Below are positions 7,142 through 15,626 of a stretch of 36,508 bases of DNA, piece after piece. The notes under the pieces were generated by a model. The model searched no databases. It worked only from the letters and a program-made list of their open reading frames with translations, and was not told where the DNA came from. Source of the DNA: JAOUEA01 sp040882605 (lineage in GTDB: Bacteria; Actinomycetota; UBA4738; HRBIN12); contig JBBEAY010000025.1 of the NCBI GenBank assembly GCA_040882605.1, positions 1-36,508 of the forward strand. The letters are read 5' to 3'. Within the stretch, counting starts at the first letter, position 1. The number at the start of each line of letters is the position of its first letter. Position numbers and translations under genes: made by a program.

Positions 7142-8353
7142 ATGGATAAGCGAGTTGAGAATCTCACGAACGATCAGAGCATCAAGTGGCGAACGAGCGG
7201 GCTCGTCGGCGCCGCACTGGCGGCTGTCCTGTTGATCGGCGCGATCGGCTACGGCGGTCCTTCCGATGCAGCCGCGAAGGACAAGCGAGTGGACCTCGAC
7301 AAGCCGACGTTCTCCAACCCGACGTCGATCACGAACCCGCTGTTTTCGAGGGACACCGTGTCCCAGGTCATCCAGCTCGGTGCGGAGGGTAAGGACAAGC
7401 TGCGGTTCGAGGTCACCAATCTGCCTGAAACCAAGTTCATCAAGTGGAACGGCCAGCGCGTCGAGACCCGCGTCACGCATTTCGTGGCCTACATGAACGG
7501 ACGCATCCTCGAGGTCGCGACCGATTTCTACGCGCAGGCCGACGATGGTTCCGTGTGGTACTTCGGCGAGAACGTCGACAACTACGAGAACGGCGTCATC
7601 GTGGATCACGAAGGCACCTGGCTCGCCGGCAAGGACGGTCCTCCCGGCATGATCATGCCCGCCGATCCCAAGGTCGGCGACGTGTACCGGCCCGAGAACA
7701 TCCCCGGCCTCGTGTTCGAAGAGGTGACGGTCAAGCGCACCGGTGTCACGGTGAACGGCCCCCGAGGTCCCGTGCCGGGAGCCGTGTTCGTCCAGGAACG
7801 CCTCATGGACGGCACCATCGAGGACAAGATCTTCGCCCCGGGCTATGGAGAGTTCAAGGCCCGCGTCGCGTCGCTCGATGAGCTCTACAAGCTCGCCCTC
7901 GCGGTGCCCATCGACGCTCTGGGTGGATCCGTTCCTCAGGATCTTTCCACGCTCGACAAGGGCGCTTCACAGATCTTCGAAGCAGCACCGACCAAGAGGT
8001 GGAACCAGCTCTCGGCCAAGGTCGAGAAGGTGATCGCCGCGTGGACCGCATACCGGACGAACGACGTGCCCAGCCTGCTCGACGCTCAGATGACGGACGC
8101 CCTCGATGTCCTCGAAGCCGCGGTGCGCGCTCACGACGTCGCCGAGGTTCGTCAGGCGGCGATCTGGGTCGGGCACGCGGCGCTCGATCTTCAGCTGCAG
8201 TACCGAGGCCCGGACGACGTCGACCGTGATCGACTGGAGCTCTGGCGCGACCAACTCGTCGTCGACCGAGCGGCCGGTGACTCCGACGCCGTCACTGGTG
8301 ACCTCGCAACGCTGAAGACGATCCACGACCGGATCAACGGCAACACTCAGTAA
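7142..8353 (+). CDS. Secreted protein of unknown function
   Basis: A 403-residue protein. A hydrophobic segment (about residues 19-40, GLVGAALAAVLLIGAIGY) followed by SDAAAKD looks like a signal peptide cut after AAA. The first half has a repeating beta-type pattern (NPTSITNPLFSRDTV, VWYFGENVDNYENGVIVDHEGTW, GMIMPADPKVGDVYRPEN, DKIFAPGYGEFKA) typical of exported orphans in environmental actinobacterial genomes. The last ~120 residues are helical (KVEKVIAAWTAYRT...DLQLQYRGPDDVDRDRLELWRDQL). The start is supported by GAGGAGGG about 7 nt upstream. No catalytic motif is recognised. Confidence 0.8.
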   Translation: MDKRVENLTNDQSIKWRTSGLVGAALAAVLLIGAIGYGGPSDAAAKDKRVDLDKPTFSNPTSITNPLFSRDTVSQVIQLGAEGKDKLRFEVTNLPETKFIKWNGQRVETRVTHFVAYMNGRILEVATDFYAQADDGSVWYFGENVDNYENGVIVDHEGTWLAGKDGPPGMIMPADPKVGDVYRPENIPGLVFEEVTVKRTGVTVNGPRGPVPGAVFVQERLMDGTIEDKIFAPGYGEFKARVASLDELYKLALAVPIDALGGSVPQDLSTLDKGASQIFEAAPTKRWNQLSAKVEKVIAAWTAYRTNDVPSLLDAQMTDALDVLEAAVRAHDVAEVRQAAIWVGHAALDLQLQYRGPDDVDRDRLELWRDQLVVDRAAGDSDAVTGDLATLKTIHDRINGNTQ

Positions 8354-8468
8354 GGGAGACTGTAGTCGCCGCGTTCGACCGTGCGTCGCCTCGGGAACTA
8401 ACCCGGGGCGGCGCACGACGACGTGCGATGTCATGCTGAAGATGCGCAGCCGGGTCGCAGGGCGAGGC

Positions 8469-8474
8469 TAGGAT
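8469..8474 (+). promoter_or_regulatory. -10 hexamer for leaderless zinc-finger gene
   Basis: TAGGAT lies 7 nt before GTG 8482. The hexamer itself contains the ATG at 8473, which argues that GTG 8482 is the true start. Confidence 0.5.
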
Positions 8475-8481
8475 GCAACTC

Positions 8482-8643
8482 GTGATCTCGAACGCGTCCC
8501 CGCCGCGCAGCACCCAGCAGTGCCGGTCGCCGGACGGATCGAAGCGCCCACCGTGCGACGCGTGTGGCGAGCCGATGGAGCCCGAGCACGCGCACCACAA
8601 GTGTCCCTCGTGCGGCTACATCCTTCCCTGCTGCGGCTGGTGA
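8482..8643 (+). CDS. Small zinc-ribbon protein
   Basis: A 53-residue protein, or 56 if ATG 8473 is used. It contains CDACGEPMEPE...HHKCPSCGYILPCCGW, giving two CxxC knuckles and an extra CC near the C-terminus, so a zinc ribbon is likely. It has no signal peptide or membrane segment. The stop is 4 nt before the next ATG, and the following gene overlaps the one after it by 4 nt, so it leads a three-gene operon. The leaderless arrangement supports GTG 8482. Function unknown; zinc ribbons of this size commonly act in protein or nucleic-acid binding. Confidence 0.75.
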   Translation: MISNASPPRSTQQCRSPDGSKRPPCDACGEPMEPEHAHHKCPSCGYILPCCGW

Positions 8644-8647
8644 GTCG

Positions 8648-9040
8648 ATGTACGACGAGGTGCGTGCGCGCTTGTGGCACACGGGAGGCCGTTTCTACGC
8701 CCAGGTGCTCGACGCTCCTGTCTTCCTCGAGGTCACGGGGGTGAGCCGTCGAGAGTGCCTCGCCGAGCTTCGGAAGGCGACCGGCGACGACGTCACGCTC
8801 ACGATCGAGGTCGTGCCTGACGTTGTCGGGGTCGCGGAAGCCGCAGAGATCATGGGCTGGGACAAGCGCCGCGTCGTGACCTACATAGATCGTGGCTCGT
8901 TCCCCGAGCCGATCACGGCGCTTGCGTCGGGACGTATCTGGCTCAGGGACGATGTGCAGGCCTACGCCGATGGATGGCGAGCGCGCCACGCCACGAAGGC
9001 CCGCAAGACCGAGGCGGCCGGGGCGGTTCCAGCGACGTGA
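8648..9040 (+). CDS. HTH (excisionase/MerR-like) DNA-binding protein
   Basis: A 130-residue protein with two parts. Residues 1-60 (MYDEVRARLWHTGGRFYAQVLD...ELRKATGDDVTLTIEVVPD) form a small alpha/beta unit. Residues ~61-115 carry a winged-helix of the excisionase/AlpA type: VGVAEAAEIMGWDKRRVVTYIDRGSFPEPI, then GRIWLRDDVQAYADGW, the hallmark helix-turn-helix plus wing ending in a W-x-x-x-D-V motif. It probably binds DNA as a regulator. There is no integrase nearby, so a phage excisionase role is unlikely. Confidence 0.75.
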   Translation: MYDEVRARLWHTGGRFYAQVLDAPVFLEVTGVSRRECLAELRKATGDDVTLTIEVVPDVVGVAEAAEIMGWDKRRVVTYIDRGSFPEPITALASGRIWLRDDVQAYADGWRARHATKARKTEAAGAVPAT

Positions 9041-9717
9041 GCGATCGACGCCTGTACGTCATCCGCCACGCCCGCCCCGACTACGAGTCGACCGACCACA
9101 CCGATACCCCCCTCGGTCGCCAGTACGATCCTCCGCTCGGTGAGGTCGGTCTCGAGCAGTCGGCCCGCCTCGCCGCCCGGCTCGAGCTGCTGGCTCGCCC
9201 GGCCGCGATCTACTCATCGACGCTCGCCCGCGCCAAGCAGACCGCGCACGTCTTCGCCGACCGCATCGGCATGCCGGTGATCGAGCGAGACGACCTCTGC
9301 GAGTGGTTCGGAGGCGAGTGGGAAGCCAAGGACTTCGAGCAGATCTTCGTGGAGCACCCCGAGGCGATCGACCTGTTCCGCAATCAGAACCCCGCGTGGC
9401 ACCTGGCGCCGGGCAGCGAGCGGGCCGACGACTTCCAGCGGCGGTGCGTCAGCGCCGTCGAGGCGATCATCGATGCCGAGCCCGTGGGCGACGTCATGGT
9501 CGTCGCGCACGGCGGCGTCATCAACGCGTACTTCAGCCACATCCTCGGCATCCGCGACCAGGACATGTTCTTCCTGCCCGAGAACACGAGCCTGAACACG
9601 GTCGTGATCCGCGGCGACGAGCGGCTCGCGTGGTTCCTCTCCGACGCCTCGCACCTCACCGACCCCGGGTGGTTCGAGCCGCGCGATGGGGAGCGCGACC
9701 TCGCCGAAGGAAGCTGA
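9037..9717 (+). CDS. Histidine phosphatase family protein
   Basis: A 226-residue protein of the phosphoglycerate-mutase-like superfamily. The catalytic loop is IRHARPDYE (H11, with R10 and R13), the second His is in MVVAHGGVI, and SSTLARAKQTA and the Glu in DDLCEWFGGEWE complete the expected phosphate pocket. It starts with GTG overlapping the upstream TGA by 4 nt (GTGA), so it is coupled to the HTH gene. Substrate unknown. The motif is RHAR rather than the more common RHG, which occurs in other actinobacterial members. Confidence 0.88.
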   Translation: MSDRRLYVIRHARPDYESTDHTDTPLGRQYDPPLGEVGLEQSARLAARLELLARPAAIYSSTLARAKQTAHVFADRIGMPVIERDDLCEWFGGEWEAKDFEQIFVEHPEAIDLFRNQNPAWHLAPGSERADDFQRRCVSAVEAIIDAEPVGDVMVVAHGGVINAYFSHILGIRDQDMFFLPENTSLNTVVIRGDERLAWFLSDASHLTDPGWFEPRDGERDLAEGS

Positions 9718-9726
9718 CCCCCCGCT

Positions 9727-9732
9727 TATACT
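9727..9732 (+). promoter_or_regulatory. -10 hexamer upstream of SCP2 gene
   Basis: TATACT matches the sigma-A -10 consensus at 5 of 6 positions, in the 73-nt gap before the SCP2 gene. It leaves a leader of about 50 nt with its own ribosome-binding site. No good -35 is seen. Confidence 0.45.
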
Positions 9733-9790
9733 CGCCCCGCGCTGCCTCGGCCCTGGAAGCCGAGCCGAGCCGTCAAGGAGACGACCGCCG

Positions 9791-10180
9791 ATGTCCGTAA
9801 AGTTCCTGTCCACCGAATGGGCCGAGGCCGTCAAGGCCCAGCTCAACGGCAGCGACGGCTTCGGCCAGGCCGCCGGGGGCCAGAAGGCAACGATCCAGCA
9901 GGTCATCACGTCGAGCGAAGGCGATGGCGACACCCACTATTGGATCGAGATCGCCGAAGGCGAGATCGACATGGGTGTGGGCGACCTCGACGTACCCGAC
10001 GCCACGATCACCCAGAGCTACGAGACGGCCGTCAAGCTCGCGAAGAGCGAGCTGTCGGTCGTGACCGCGTTCATGACCGGCAAGGTGAAGGTCGCCGGCA
10101 ACATGGGGCTGCTCATGGCGCTGCAAGGAGCGCTCTCGCAGCTTCCCTCTGCGATGCAGGCGGTCGACACCGACTACTGA
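9791..10180 (+). CDS. SCP2 sterol-binding domain protein
   Basis: A 129-residue single-domain SCP2-like protein: FLSTEWAEAVKAQLN at the start, the sheet segment HYWIEIAEGEIDMGVGDL, DATITQSYETAVKLAKSE, and FMTGKVKVAGNMGLLMALQGAL near the end, the KVKVxGNMxxLM signature of the family. It likely binds a lipid or acyl-CoA in the cytoplasm. An AAGGAG lies about 11 nt before the ATG. Its 3' end overlaps the convergent thioesterase gene by 7 bp. Confidence 0.88.
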   Translation: MSVKFLSTEWAEAVKAQLNGSDGFGQAAGGQKATIQQVITSSEGDGDTHYWIEIAEGEIDMGVGDLDVPDATITQSYETAVKLAKSELSVVTAFMTGKVKVAGNMGLLMALQGALSQLPSAMQAVDTDY

Positions 10181-10629
10181 CCTTCGCCGGGCGCGTGACC
10201 CTCGACCTTCGGCGGCGACACCGCGATCGTCACCTGAGCTCGCGCGACCACCTCGCCGCCCGCGTCGGTCACGTCGGCTTCGGCGAACGCGATGCGCCGA
10301 CCCATGCGCACCACGCGGCCGGTCGAGAGCAATGGTCCCGTGCTGGCCGACGCCAGGTACTGCACGTCGAGGTTCACGCTGACGTGGCGACTTCCTGGTT
10401 GGATCGCCGAGCGCACCGCGAGCCCCGCCGCGGTGTCGAGCAGCGTGGCGAGCACCCCCCCGTGCACCGTGCCCTGCAGATTGGTATGACCTAGGCCCGC
10501 GTCCAACCGCAGGTCGACGGACCCCTCGCGCACCTGCTCGACCGTGATGCCGATCGACGCATGGAACGACGACGAGGCGACTCGTTCGCGGATCTCGTCT
10601 TCGGTCGAGCGCTCGCCGTGCTCAGGCAT
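10174..10629 (-). CDS. PaaI-like hotdog thioesterase
   Basis: A 151-residue hotdog-fold protein. The segment NLQGTVHGGVLATLLDTAAGLAV holds the conserved HGG and catalytic-side Asp of the PaaI/YbgC-like thioesterases; NLDVQYLASASTGPL and AEADVTDAGGEVVARAQVTI are the matching strands. It likely hydrolyses an acyl- or aryl-CoA. A GGAGG precedes the ATG by about 9 nt. Its 3' end overlaps the SCP2 gene on the opposite strand; both may act in lipid/CoA metabolism. Confidence 0.87.
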   Translation of the reverse strand: MPEHGERSTEDEIRERVASSSFHASIGITVEQVREGSVDLRLDAGLGHTNLQGTVHGGVLATLLDTAAGLAVRSAIQPGSRHVSVNLDVQYLASASTGPLLSTGRVVRMGRRIAFAEADVTDAGGEVVARAQVTIAVSPPKVEGHAPGEGQ

Positions 10630-10671
10630 CCCGTAGGCCCTCCGGCTGCGTAGTCTCCCACGGGTCCCCGT

Positions 10672-10701
10672 TTGACGGTCTCAGGACCCCAAGGGGACAA
10701 T
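10672..10701 (+). promoter_or_regulatory. Promoter of the nucleoside transporter operon
   Basis: TTGACG (10672-10677) and GACAAT (10696-10701) are separated by 18 bp and resemble -35 and -10 elements. They lie 60-90 nt before the first transporter gene, which has a GGGAGGGG ribosome-binding site. Confidence 0.5.
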
Positions 10702-10760
10702 CCACGCGGACCGCGTTCGCGCGATCCGGGATCCGATTCCGAGGAAACGGGAGGGGAAGC

Positions 10761-11861
10761 ATGTCGAAGTGGCTTCGCATGTTCGCCTTGCCGCTCGTTG
10801 CGCTGTCTCTCGTTGCCGCCGCGTGCGGCAGCGACGAGCCGACGGACGGCGGCACGAGTGCGGCCGGTGGCGATGGATGTACGTCCGACATCCGTGTGGG
10901 GGTCGCGCTCGACATCGGCGGCCTCGGCGACAACGGATTCAACGACCTGTCGAAGATGGGTCTGGACAAGGCGATCGCTGAAGGGGTCATCTGCGAGTCC
11001 AACACGAAGTTCCTCGAGGCTAACTCCGAGGGCACGAACCTGGACGAGAACACCGAGTCGCTGGCCGCCGGCGGGTACGACCTGGTGGTCGGCACCGGGT
11101 TCGCGTTCACGCCCGGCATCAACGCGATCGCGATCGACTACCCGGAGACCTCGTTCGGCATCATCGATGGCTACGCGACCTGTGGTACCGCGTGCGGGCT
11201 CGACAACGATGCCGATGCCATCCCCAACGTCACCGACCTGGCGTTCCAGGAGGAGCAGGGTTCCTACCTGGTCGGTGTCGCCGCGGCGTTGAAGGCCGAG
11301 GAAACCGGTTGCGACACCATCGGGTTCTTGGGCGGGCAGACGGGGCCGCTGATCGCGAAGTTCGAGGCCGGGTACGCCGCAGGCGCCGAGGCCACCATTC
11401 CCGGTATCAAGGTGTTGGTGGAGTACATCGGCGACACGACGAAGGCCTTCGATGACATCTCGGGGGGCGAGGTCAAGGCGAACAAGCTGTACGACGATGG
11501 CGCGTGCATCGTCTATCACGCGGCCGGTGACGCGGGGAACGGCTTGTTCAAAGCCGCTGCGGAGCAGCAGAAGATCGCGATCGGCGTCGACTCCGACCAG
11601 CATGAGGTTGTCTCAGCAGACCAGGCGGAGTGGATCATGACCTCCATGATCAAGCGCGTTGACACGGCCGTCTACGACACGATCGTGGCCGCCGCCGACG
11701 GATCCTTCAAAGGCGGAGGTCAGGTGTTCGGCCTTGCCGACGAAGGTATCTCCTATGCGACGTCCAACCCCGACCTGATGGGCCAGGACATCGTCGACGC
11801 GATCGAGGAAGCCAAGGCGGCGATCCTCTCGGGCGAGATCAAGCCTCCGACCGAGCCGTAG
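10761..11861 (+). CDS. BMP-family substrate-binding lipoprotein (nucleoside ABC importer)
   Basis: A 366-residue lipoprotein. The signal peptide (MSKWLRMFALPLVALSLVAAAC) ends in a lipobox with C22, followed by an acidic/Gly linker. The mature part is the basic membrane protein (PnrA/BmpA-like) fold: DIGGLGDNGFNDLSKMG, LVVGTGFAFTPGI, FGIIDGYATCG, FLGGQTGPLIAKFEAGY, YHAAGDAGNGLF, IGVDSDQHE and MTSMIKRVDTAVYD. Members of this family bind purine and other nucleosides. It heads a four-gene ABC operon, and the presence of upp immediately beyond supports a nucleoside role. Confidence 0.92.
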   Translation: MSKWLRMFALPLVALSLVAAACGSDEPTDGGTSAAGGDGCTSDIRVGVALDIGGLGDNGFNDLSKMGLDKAIAEGVICESNTKFLEANSEGTNLDENTESLAAGGYDLVVGTGFAFTPGINAIAIDYPETSFGIIDGYATCGTACGLDNDADAIPNVTDLAFQEEQGSYLVGVAAALKAEETGCDTIGFLGGQTGPLIAKFEAGYAAGAEATIPGIKVLVEYIGDTTKAFDDISGGEVKANKLYDDGACIVYHAAGDAGNGLFKAAAEQQKIAIGVDSDQHEVVSADQAEWIMTSMIKRVDTAVYDTIVAAADGSFKGGGQVFGLADEGISYATSNPDLMGQDIVDAIEEAKAAILSGEIKPPTEP

Positions 11862-11881
11862 GCACGGTCGAGGGCGTCTCG

Positions 11882-13414
11882 ATGGTCACGAGTGACGACG
11901 GGGCGGGGCGCGAAAGCGCCTCGCCCCTCGTCGTGATGCAAGGGGTCTCGAAGCGGTTCCCGGGCGTGGTCGCGAACGACGACGTCACGCTCGATCTGCG
12001 CTCTGGCGAGGTGCATGCGTTGATCGGTGAGAACGGTGCCGGAAAGTCCACCTTGATGCGGGTGCTGTACGGCCTGTATCCGCCCGACAGCGGCACGATC
12101 AGCGTACGCGGCCGAGCGGTGAAGATCGCGTCGCCACGCGACGCGCTGGCGCTCGGCATCGGCATGGTCCATCAACATTTCGTGCTGGTGGACCCGTTCA
12201 CTGTGGCGGAGAACGTCACCCTCGGCGACGAGGGGGGGCCGATCCTGCATGCGCAAGACGCAGAGCAACGAGTGAAGATCCTCGCTGATTCCTACGGCTT
12301 CAATATCGACCCGGCCGCCGTAGTCGAGGATCTGTCGGTCGGAGAGGAACAGCGGGTAGAGATCTTGAAGGCGTTGTACCGAGGCGTTGACATCCTCATC
12401 CTCGACGAACCGACGGCGGTGCTCACCCCTGCAGAAACGAGTGACCTGTTCGAGAATCTGAGCCGGCTGCGAGCCGACGGCAAGACGATCGTGTTCATCA
12501 GCCACAAGCTCGACGAGGTGCTGGCGATCGCCGATCGCATCACCGTGTTGCGCCGAGGCTCGGTCGTGGGTGAAACGTCGCCTGCCGAGACGACCAAGGC
12601 CAAGCTCGCGGAGATGATGGTCGGCCGGCCGGTGTTGTTCCGGCTCGACAAGCCTCAAGTGCAGGCGGGCGACGTGGTCCTTCGCGTCGACGACCTGCGT
12701 GGCGGACGCCTGCGGGGGCTGTCGCTCGAGGTGCGCGCCGGAGAGATAGTCGGAGTGGCGGGCGTCGAAGGCAACGGTCAACGTGAGCTCGCCGACTCGA
12801 TCATGGGCCTGCGGCCACTCGACGCCGGTCGCATCGTGCTGGGTGATCGTGACCTGGCGGGGGTGTCCACCGAGGAGATCCGCAACGCAGGCATCGCCTT
12901 CGTGCCGGAAGATCGGCACGAGCAGGGGCTCGTGCTGGACATGACGCTCTGGGAGAACGCGGTGATGGGTCGTCACGACGACGAGGCGTACTCAGGGCGC
13001 GGGGGCGTGCTCCTCATCAAGAAGATCAAGGAGCTCGCGCGTCGCCTGATCGACGAGTTCGACGTGCGCACGCGCACCATCGAGTCCACCGCGCGCACGC
13101 TTTCGGGTGGCAACCAGCAGAAGCTGATCCTCGCTCGCGAGCTCGAGACGGACCCCCAGTTGCTCCTGGCTGCGCAGCCGACGCGAGGGCTCGACGTCGG
13201 CGCCATCGAGTTCGTCTGGGGCCAGATCTTGCAGCAGAAGGCGGAAGGCCGGGCCGTGCTGTTGATCTCGGCGGAGCTCGATGAGATCTATGCGCTGTCC
13301 GATCGGATCGTCACGTTGTACGAGGGCCGCATCACCGGTGAGTTCTCACCGGACACCCCCGCCGAAGAGCTCGGGCGCGCGATGCTCGGCGGTGTCGTGG
13401 ATCAGGCGAGCTGA
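11882..13414 (+). CDS. Nucleoside ABC importer, tandem ATPase
   Basis: A 510-residue double nucleotide-binding protein. The first domain is complete: Walker A GENGAGKST, signature LSVGEEQRVEIL, Walker B LILDEPTAVLTP. The second is partly degenerate: its Walker A reads GVEGNGQREL (no GKS/T), while the signature LSGGNQQKLILARE and LLLAAQPTRGLDVGA are kept. That asymmetry is usual in ATPases of the sugar and BMP-type nucleoside importers. Its stop overlaps the permease start by 1 nt (TGATG). Confidence 0.94.
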   Translation: MVTSDDGAGRESASPLVVMQGVSKRFPGVVANDDVTLDLRSGEVHALIGENGAGKSTLMRVLYGLYPPDSGTISVRGRAVKIASPRDALALGIGMVHQHFVLVDPFTVAENVTLGDEGGPILHAQDAEQRVKILADSYGFNIDPAAVVEDLSVGEEQRVEILKALYRGVDILILDEPTAVLTPAETSDLFENLSRLRADGKTIVFISHKLDEVLAIADRITVLRRGSVVGETSPAETTKAKLAEMMVGRPVLFRLDKPQVQAGDVVLRVDDLRGGRLRGLSLEVRAGEIVGVAGVEGNGQRELADSIMGLRPLDAGRIVLGDRDLAGVSTEEIRNAGIAFVPEDRHEQGLVLDMTLWENAVMGRHDDEAYSGRGGVLLIKKIKELARRLIDEFDVRTRTIESTARTLSGGNQQKLILARELETDPQLLLAAQPTRGLDVGAIEFVWGQILQQKAEGRAVLLISAELDEIYALSDRIVTLYEGRITGEFSPDTPAEELGRAMLGGVVDQAS

Positions 13415-14646
13415 TGGCAGCGGTCGAGACGAGCACTGGGGCTCGAGAAGCCCGTCGGCCTGAATGGCTGGAGAACATCGGCGGACAGTTGCTGGCCCTG
13501 CTGACCGCGCTCGGCATCGCGGTGCTGTTGGGCGCCGTCATCATCGTGGCCTACGGCGAGGATCCGATCACCGTCTACAGGGCGATCCTGAACGGTTCCT
13601 TCGGCGACAAGAACGGGTTCGGGTACGTGCTCGCCAACGCGGGGCCCTTGATCTTCTCGGCGCTGGCGGTCTCGGTCTGCTTCAAGGGCGGCATGTTCAA
13701 CATCGGCGTCGAGGGGCAGTTCATAGTCGGCATGGCGACCGCGTCGTTCGCCGCTCTCACGTTCACGTTCCTGCCGGCGCCGTTGCTTGTGCTCACCGTG
13801 CTGCTGTTCGGCATGCTGGGCGGCATGGTCTGGGCGGCCGTTCCCGCGATCTTGAAGGTGAAGACCGGGGCACACGAAGTCGTCACGACGATCATGATGA
13901 ACGGCGTCGCGGCGAGCCTGGTGGCCTGGGTGATCCAAGGGCCGCTGCGGTACGAGGACACCGGTGGCGGCTTCAACGTGAACCTGCGCACCGACCCGTT
14001 CCCCGACGCCGCCATGATCCCCGACCTCGGACACCTCTTCGGGATCCGCTCCAGCGTTCGTCTTTCATGGGTCTTGCCGCTCGCACTGGTGGCCGCCGCG
14101 GTGATGTGGTTCGTGCTCCGCCGCATGCGCCTGGGGTATGAGGCGCGGGCCGTCGGTGTATCGCCGGGGTCGGCCCAAGCCGGCGGCATCTCGATCGGCG
14201 CCGTCCAGATCAAGCTCTTCCTTCTCTCGGGAGCGCTCGCTGGGCTCGTCGGCATCCAGCAGCTCTTCGCCGATCAAGGATTCCTGCCGGCCGGGTACGA
14301 GGCGGGCATCGGGTTCACCGGCATCGCCGTTGCGTTCCTCGGACAGAACAGTCCTGTGGGGATCGTCTTCGCCGCGCTTCTGTGGGGTGTGCTCGCGCGT
14401 GGGGAAACCTCGCTGCAGCTCGAAACAGACGTGCCGCGCGAGTTCATCATCATCCTGCAGGGGCTGTTGATCCTCTCCGTGGTCGTCACCTATCAGCTCG
14501 CGAAGCGCCGGCTCTTCGCGCGACAGTTGCGTCGGGCGGCCGCCGTCGAGGATCTGCGGGACTCCGAGGCGTCCGAGCAGGTCGAGCCGGCCGAAGGCCC
14601 GACGGACGGTCCGAAGGATGGCCCGACGGGGGAGGTCACCCACTGA
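13414..14646 (+). CDS. Nucleoside ABC importer, permease 1
   Basis: A 410-residue permease of the BPD-transp-2/RbsC-like superfamily, with about nine hydrophobic segments. NAGPLIFSALAVSVCFKGGMFNIGVEGQFIVG, HEVVTTIMMNGVAASLV and GIGFTGIAVAFLGQNSP are typical of BMP-type permeases. The C-terminal tail (about 375-410) is charged and Glu/Pro-rich and looks cytoplasmic. It ends in TGATG with the next permease. The two permeases presumably form a heterodimeric channel. Confidence 0.92.
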   Translation: MAAVETSTGAREARRPEWLENIGGQLLALLTALGIAVLLGAVIIVAYGEDPITVYRAILNGSFGDKNGFGYVLANAGPLIFSALAVSVCFKGGMFNIGVEGQFIVGMATASFAALTFTFLPAPLLVLTVLLFGMLGGMVWAAVPAILKVKTGAHEVVTTIMMNGVAASLVAWVIQGPLRYEDTGGGFNVNLRTDPFPDAAMIPDLGHLFGIRSSVRLSWVLPLALVAAAVMWFVLRRMRLGYEARAVGVSPGSAQAGGISIGAVQIKLFLLSGALAGLVGIQQLFADQGFLPAGYEAGIGFTGIAVAFLGQNSPVGIVFAALLWGVLARGETSLQLETDVPREFIIILQGLLILSVVVTYQLAKRRLFARQLRRAAAVEDLRDSEASEQVEPAEGPTDGPKDGPTGEVTH

Positions 14647-15611
14647 TGCCGCTCGGAGACATCGGCGCAGCGATCGGCATCGCGCTCACGTACTTCACGA
14701 TCATCTACGTGACGGGGCTGGGCGGCCTCTTCAGCGAGCGCTCGGGCATCGTGAACATCGGACTCGAGGGCATGATGATCATCGGCACGGTCACGGGCTC
14801 TTGGGGGACCGCTGAACTTACTCCCGAGCTCGGCCTGCCGTGGGGGCCGCTGGCCGGCATCGTGATCGGCATGGTGGCGGGCGCGTTGTTCGCCTCGATC
14901 CACGCGCTCGCGACGGTGACGTTCCGCGTCGACCAGATCGTGTCGGGCGTCGTGATCAACCTGGTGGCGATCGGCGTGGCGCGCTTCCTCTCGACGATCT
15001 TCTTCGGTCAGGCGACACAGTCGGACTCGGGTCAGCCTCGCATGAACCCGATCGACCTTCCCCTGCTTTCGGACCTCCCCTGGGGCCTCGGCAGGGCGTT
15101 CCAGAACCTCTCGCCGATGGTCATCGTCGCGTTCGCGATGGTCGTGCCCGTCACGTACGCGCTCTACCGGACGCGGTGGGGGCTGCGACTACGGTCGTGT
15201 GGAGAGAATCCGGAAGCGGCGCGCTCGCTCGGTGTGCGGGTCGCCGCCTACCGGTATGAGGGCGTGCTGCTCTCGGGCGCGCTCGCCGGGTTCGCCGGCG
15301 CGTTCCTGGCCGTAGAGGTGAACCTGAGCTGGAACGAGGGGCAGACGCAGGGCCTCGGATTCATCGCCCTTGCCGCGCTCATCCTGTCGAACTGGAATCC
15401 GATCCGGTTGATGGCCGCCGCGTTCATCTTCGGGTTCGCGCAGGCGATCCCACTCCGGCTCGCCGACGCTCCGATCATCGGTGCCATCCCGCCCGAGTTC
15501 ATCCGCATGACCCCGTACGTGGTCACGATCGTCGTGCTGGCCGGATTCGTCGGCAAGGTTCGCCCACCAGCGGCGGCCGGCCGCGCATACGAGGGCTCGG
15601 GCGGCGTCTAG
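14646..15611 (+). CDS. Nucleoside ABC importer, permease 2
   Basis: A 321-residue second permease. TGLGGLFSERSGIVNIGLEGMMIIG near the N-terminus and the cytoplasmic coupling loop RTRWGLRLRSCGENPEAARSLGVRV are family hallmarks. LGFIALAALILSNWNPIRL lies near the end. The ATG overlaps the preceding stop by 1 nt; a longer reading frame exists upstream but overlaps permease 1 and lacks permease character. The gene ends 11 nt from the stop of the oppositely oriented upp. Confidence 0.93.
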   Translation: MPLGDIGAAIGIALTYFTIIYVTGLGGLFSERSGIVNIGLEGMMIIGTVTGSWGTAELTPELGLPWGPLAGIVIGMVAGALFASIHALATVTFRVDQIVSGVVINLVAIGVARFLSTIFFGQATQSDSGQPRMNPIDLPLLSDLPWGLGRAFQNLSPMVIVAFAMVVPVTYALYRTRWGLRLRSCGENPEAARSLGVRVAAYRYEGVLLSGALAGFAGAFLAVEVNLSWNEGQTQGLGFIALAALILSNWNPIRLMAAAFIFGFAQAIPLRLADAPIIGAIPPEFIRMTPYVVTIVVLAGFVGKVRPPAAAGRAYEGSGGV

Positions 15612-15626
15612 TCTAGCGTGGACTAG
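15608..15626. terminator. Short inverted repeat at convergent stops
   Basis: CTAGTC (15608-15613) and GACTAG (15621-15626) form a 6-bp stem with a 7-nt loop. It spans the stop codons of permease 2 (+) and upp (-). Weak, and possibly fortuitous; no other terminator is visible between these convergent genes. Confidence 0.3.

Noticed and set aside
8648..9040. Phage excisionase and an integrated element
   Set aside because: The HTH type is shared with phage excisionases, but no integrase, attachment site or phage gene is near.
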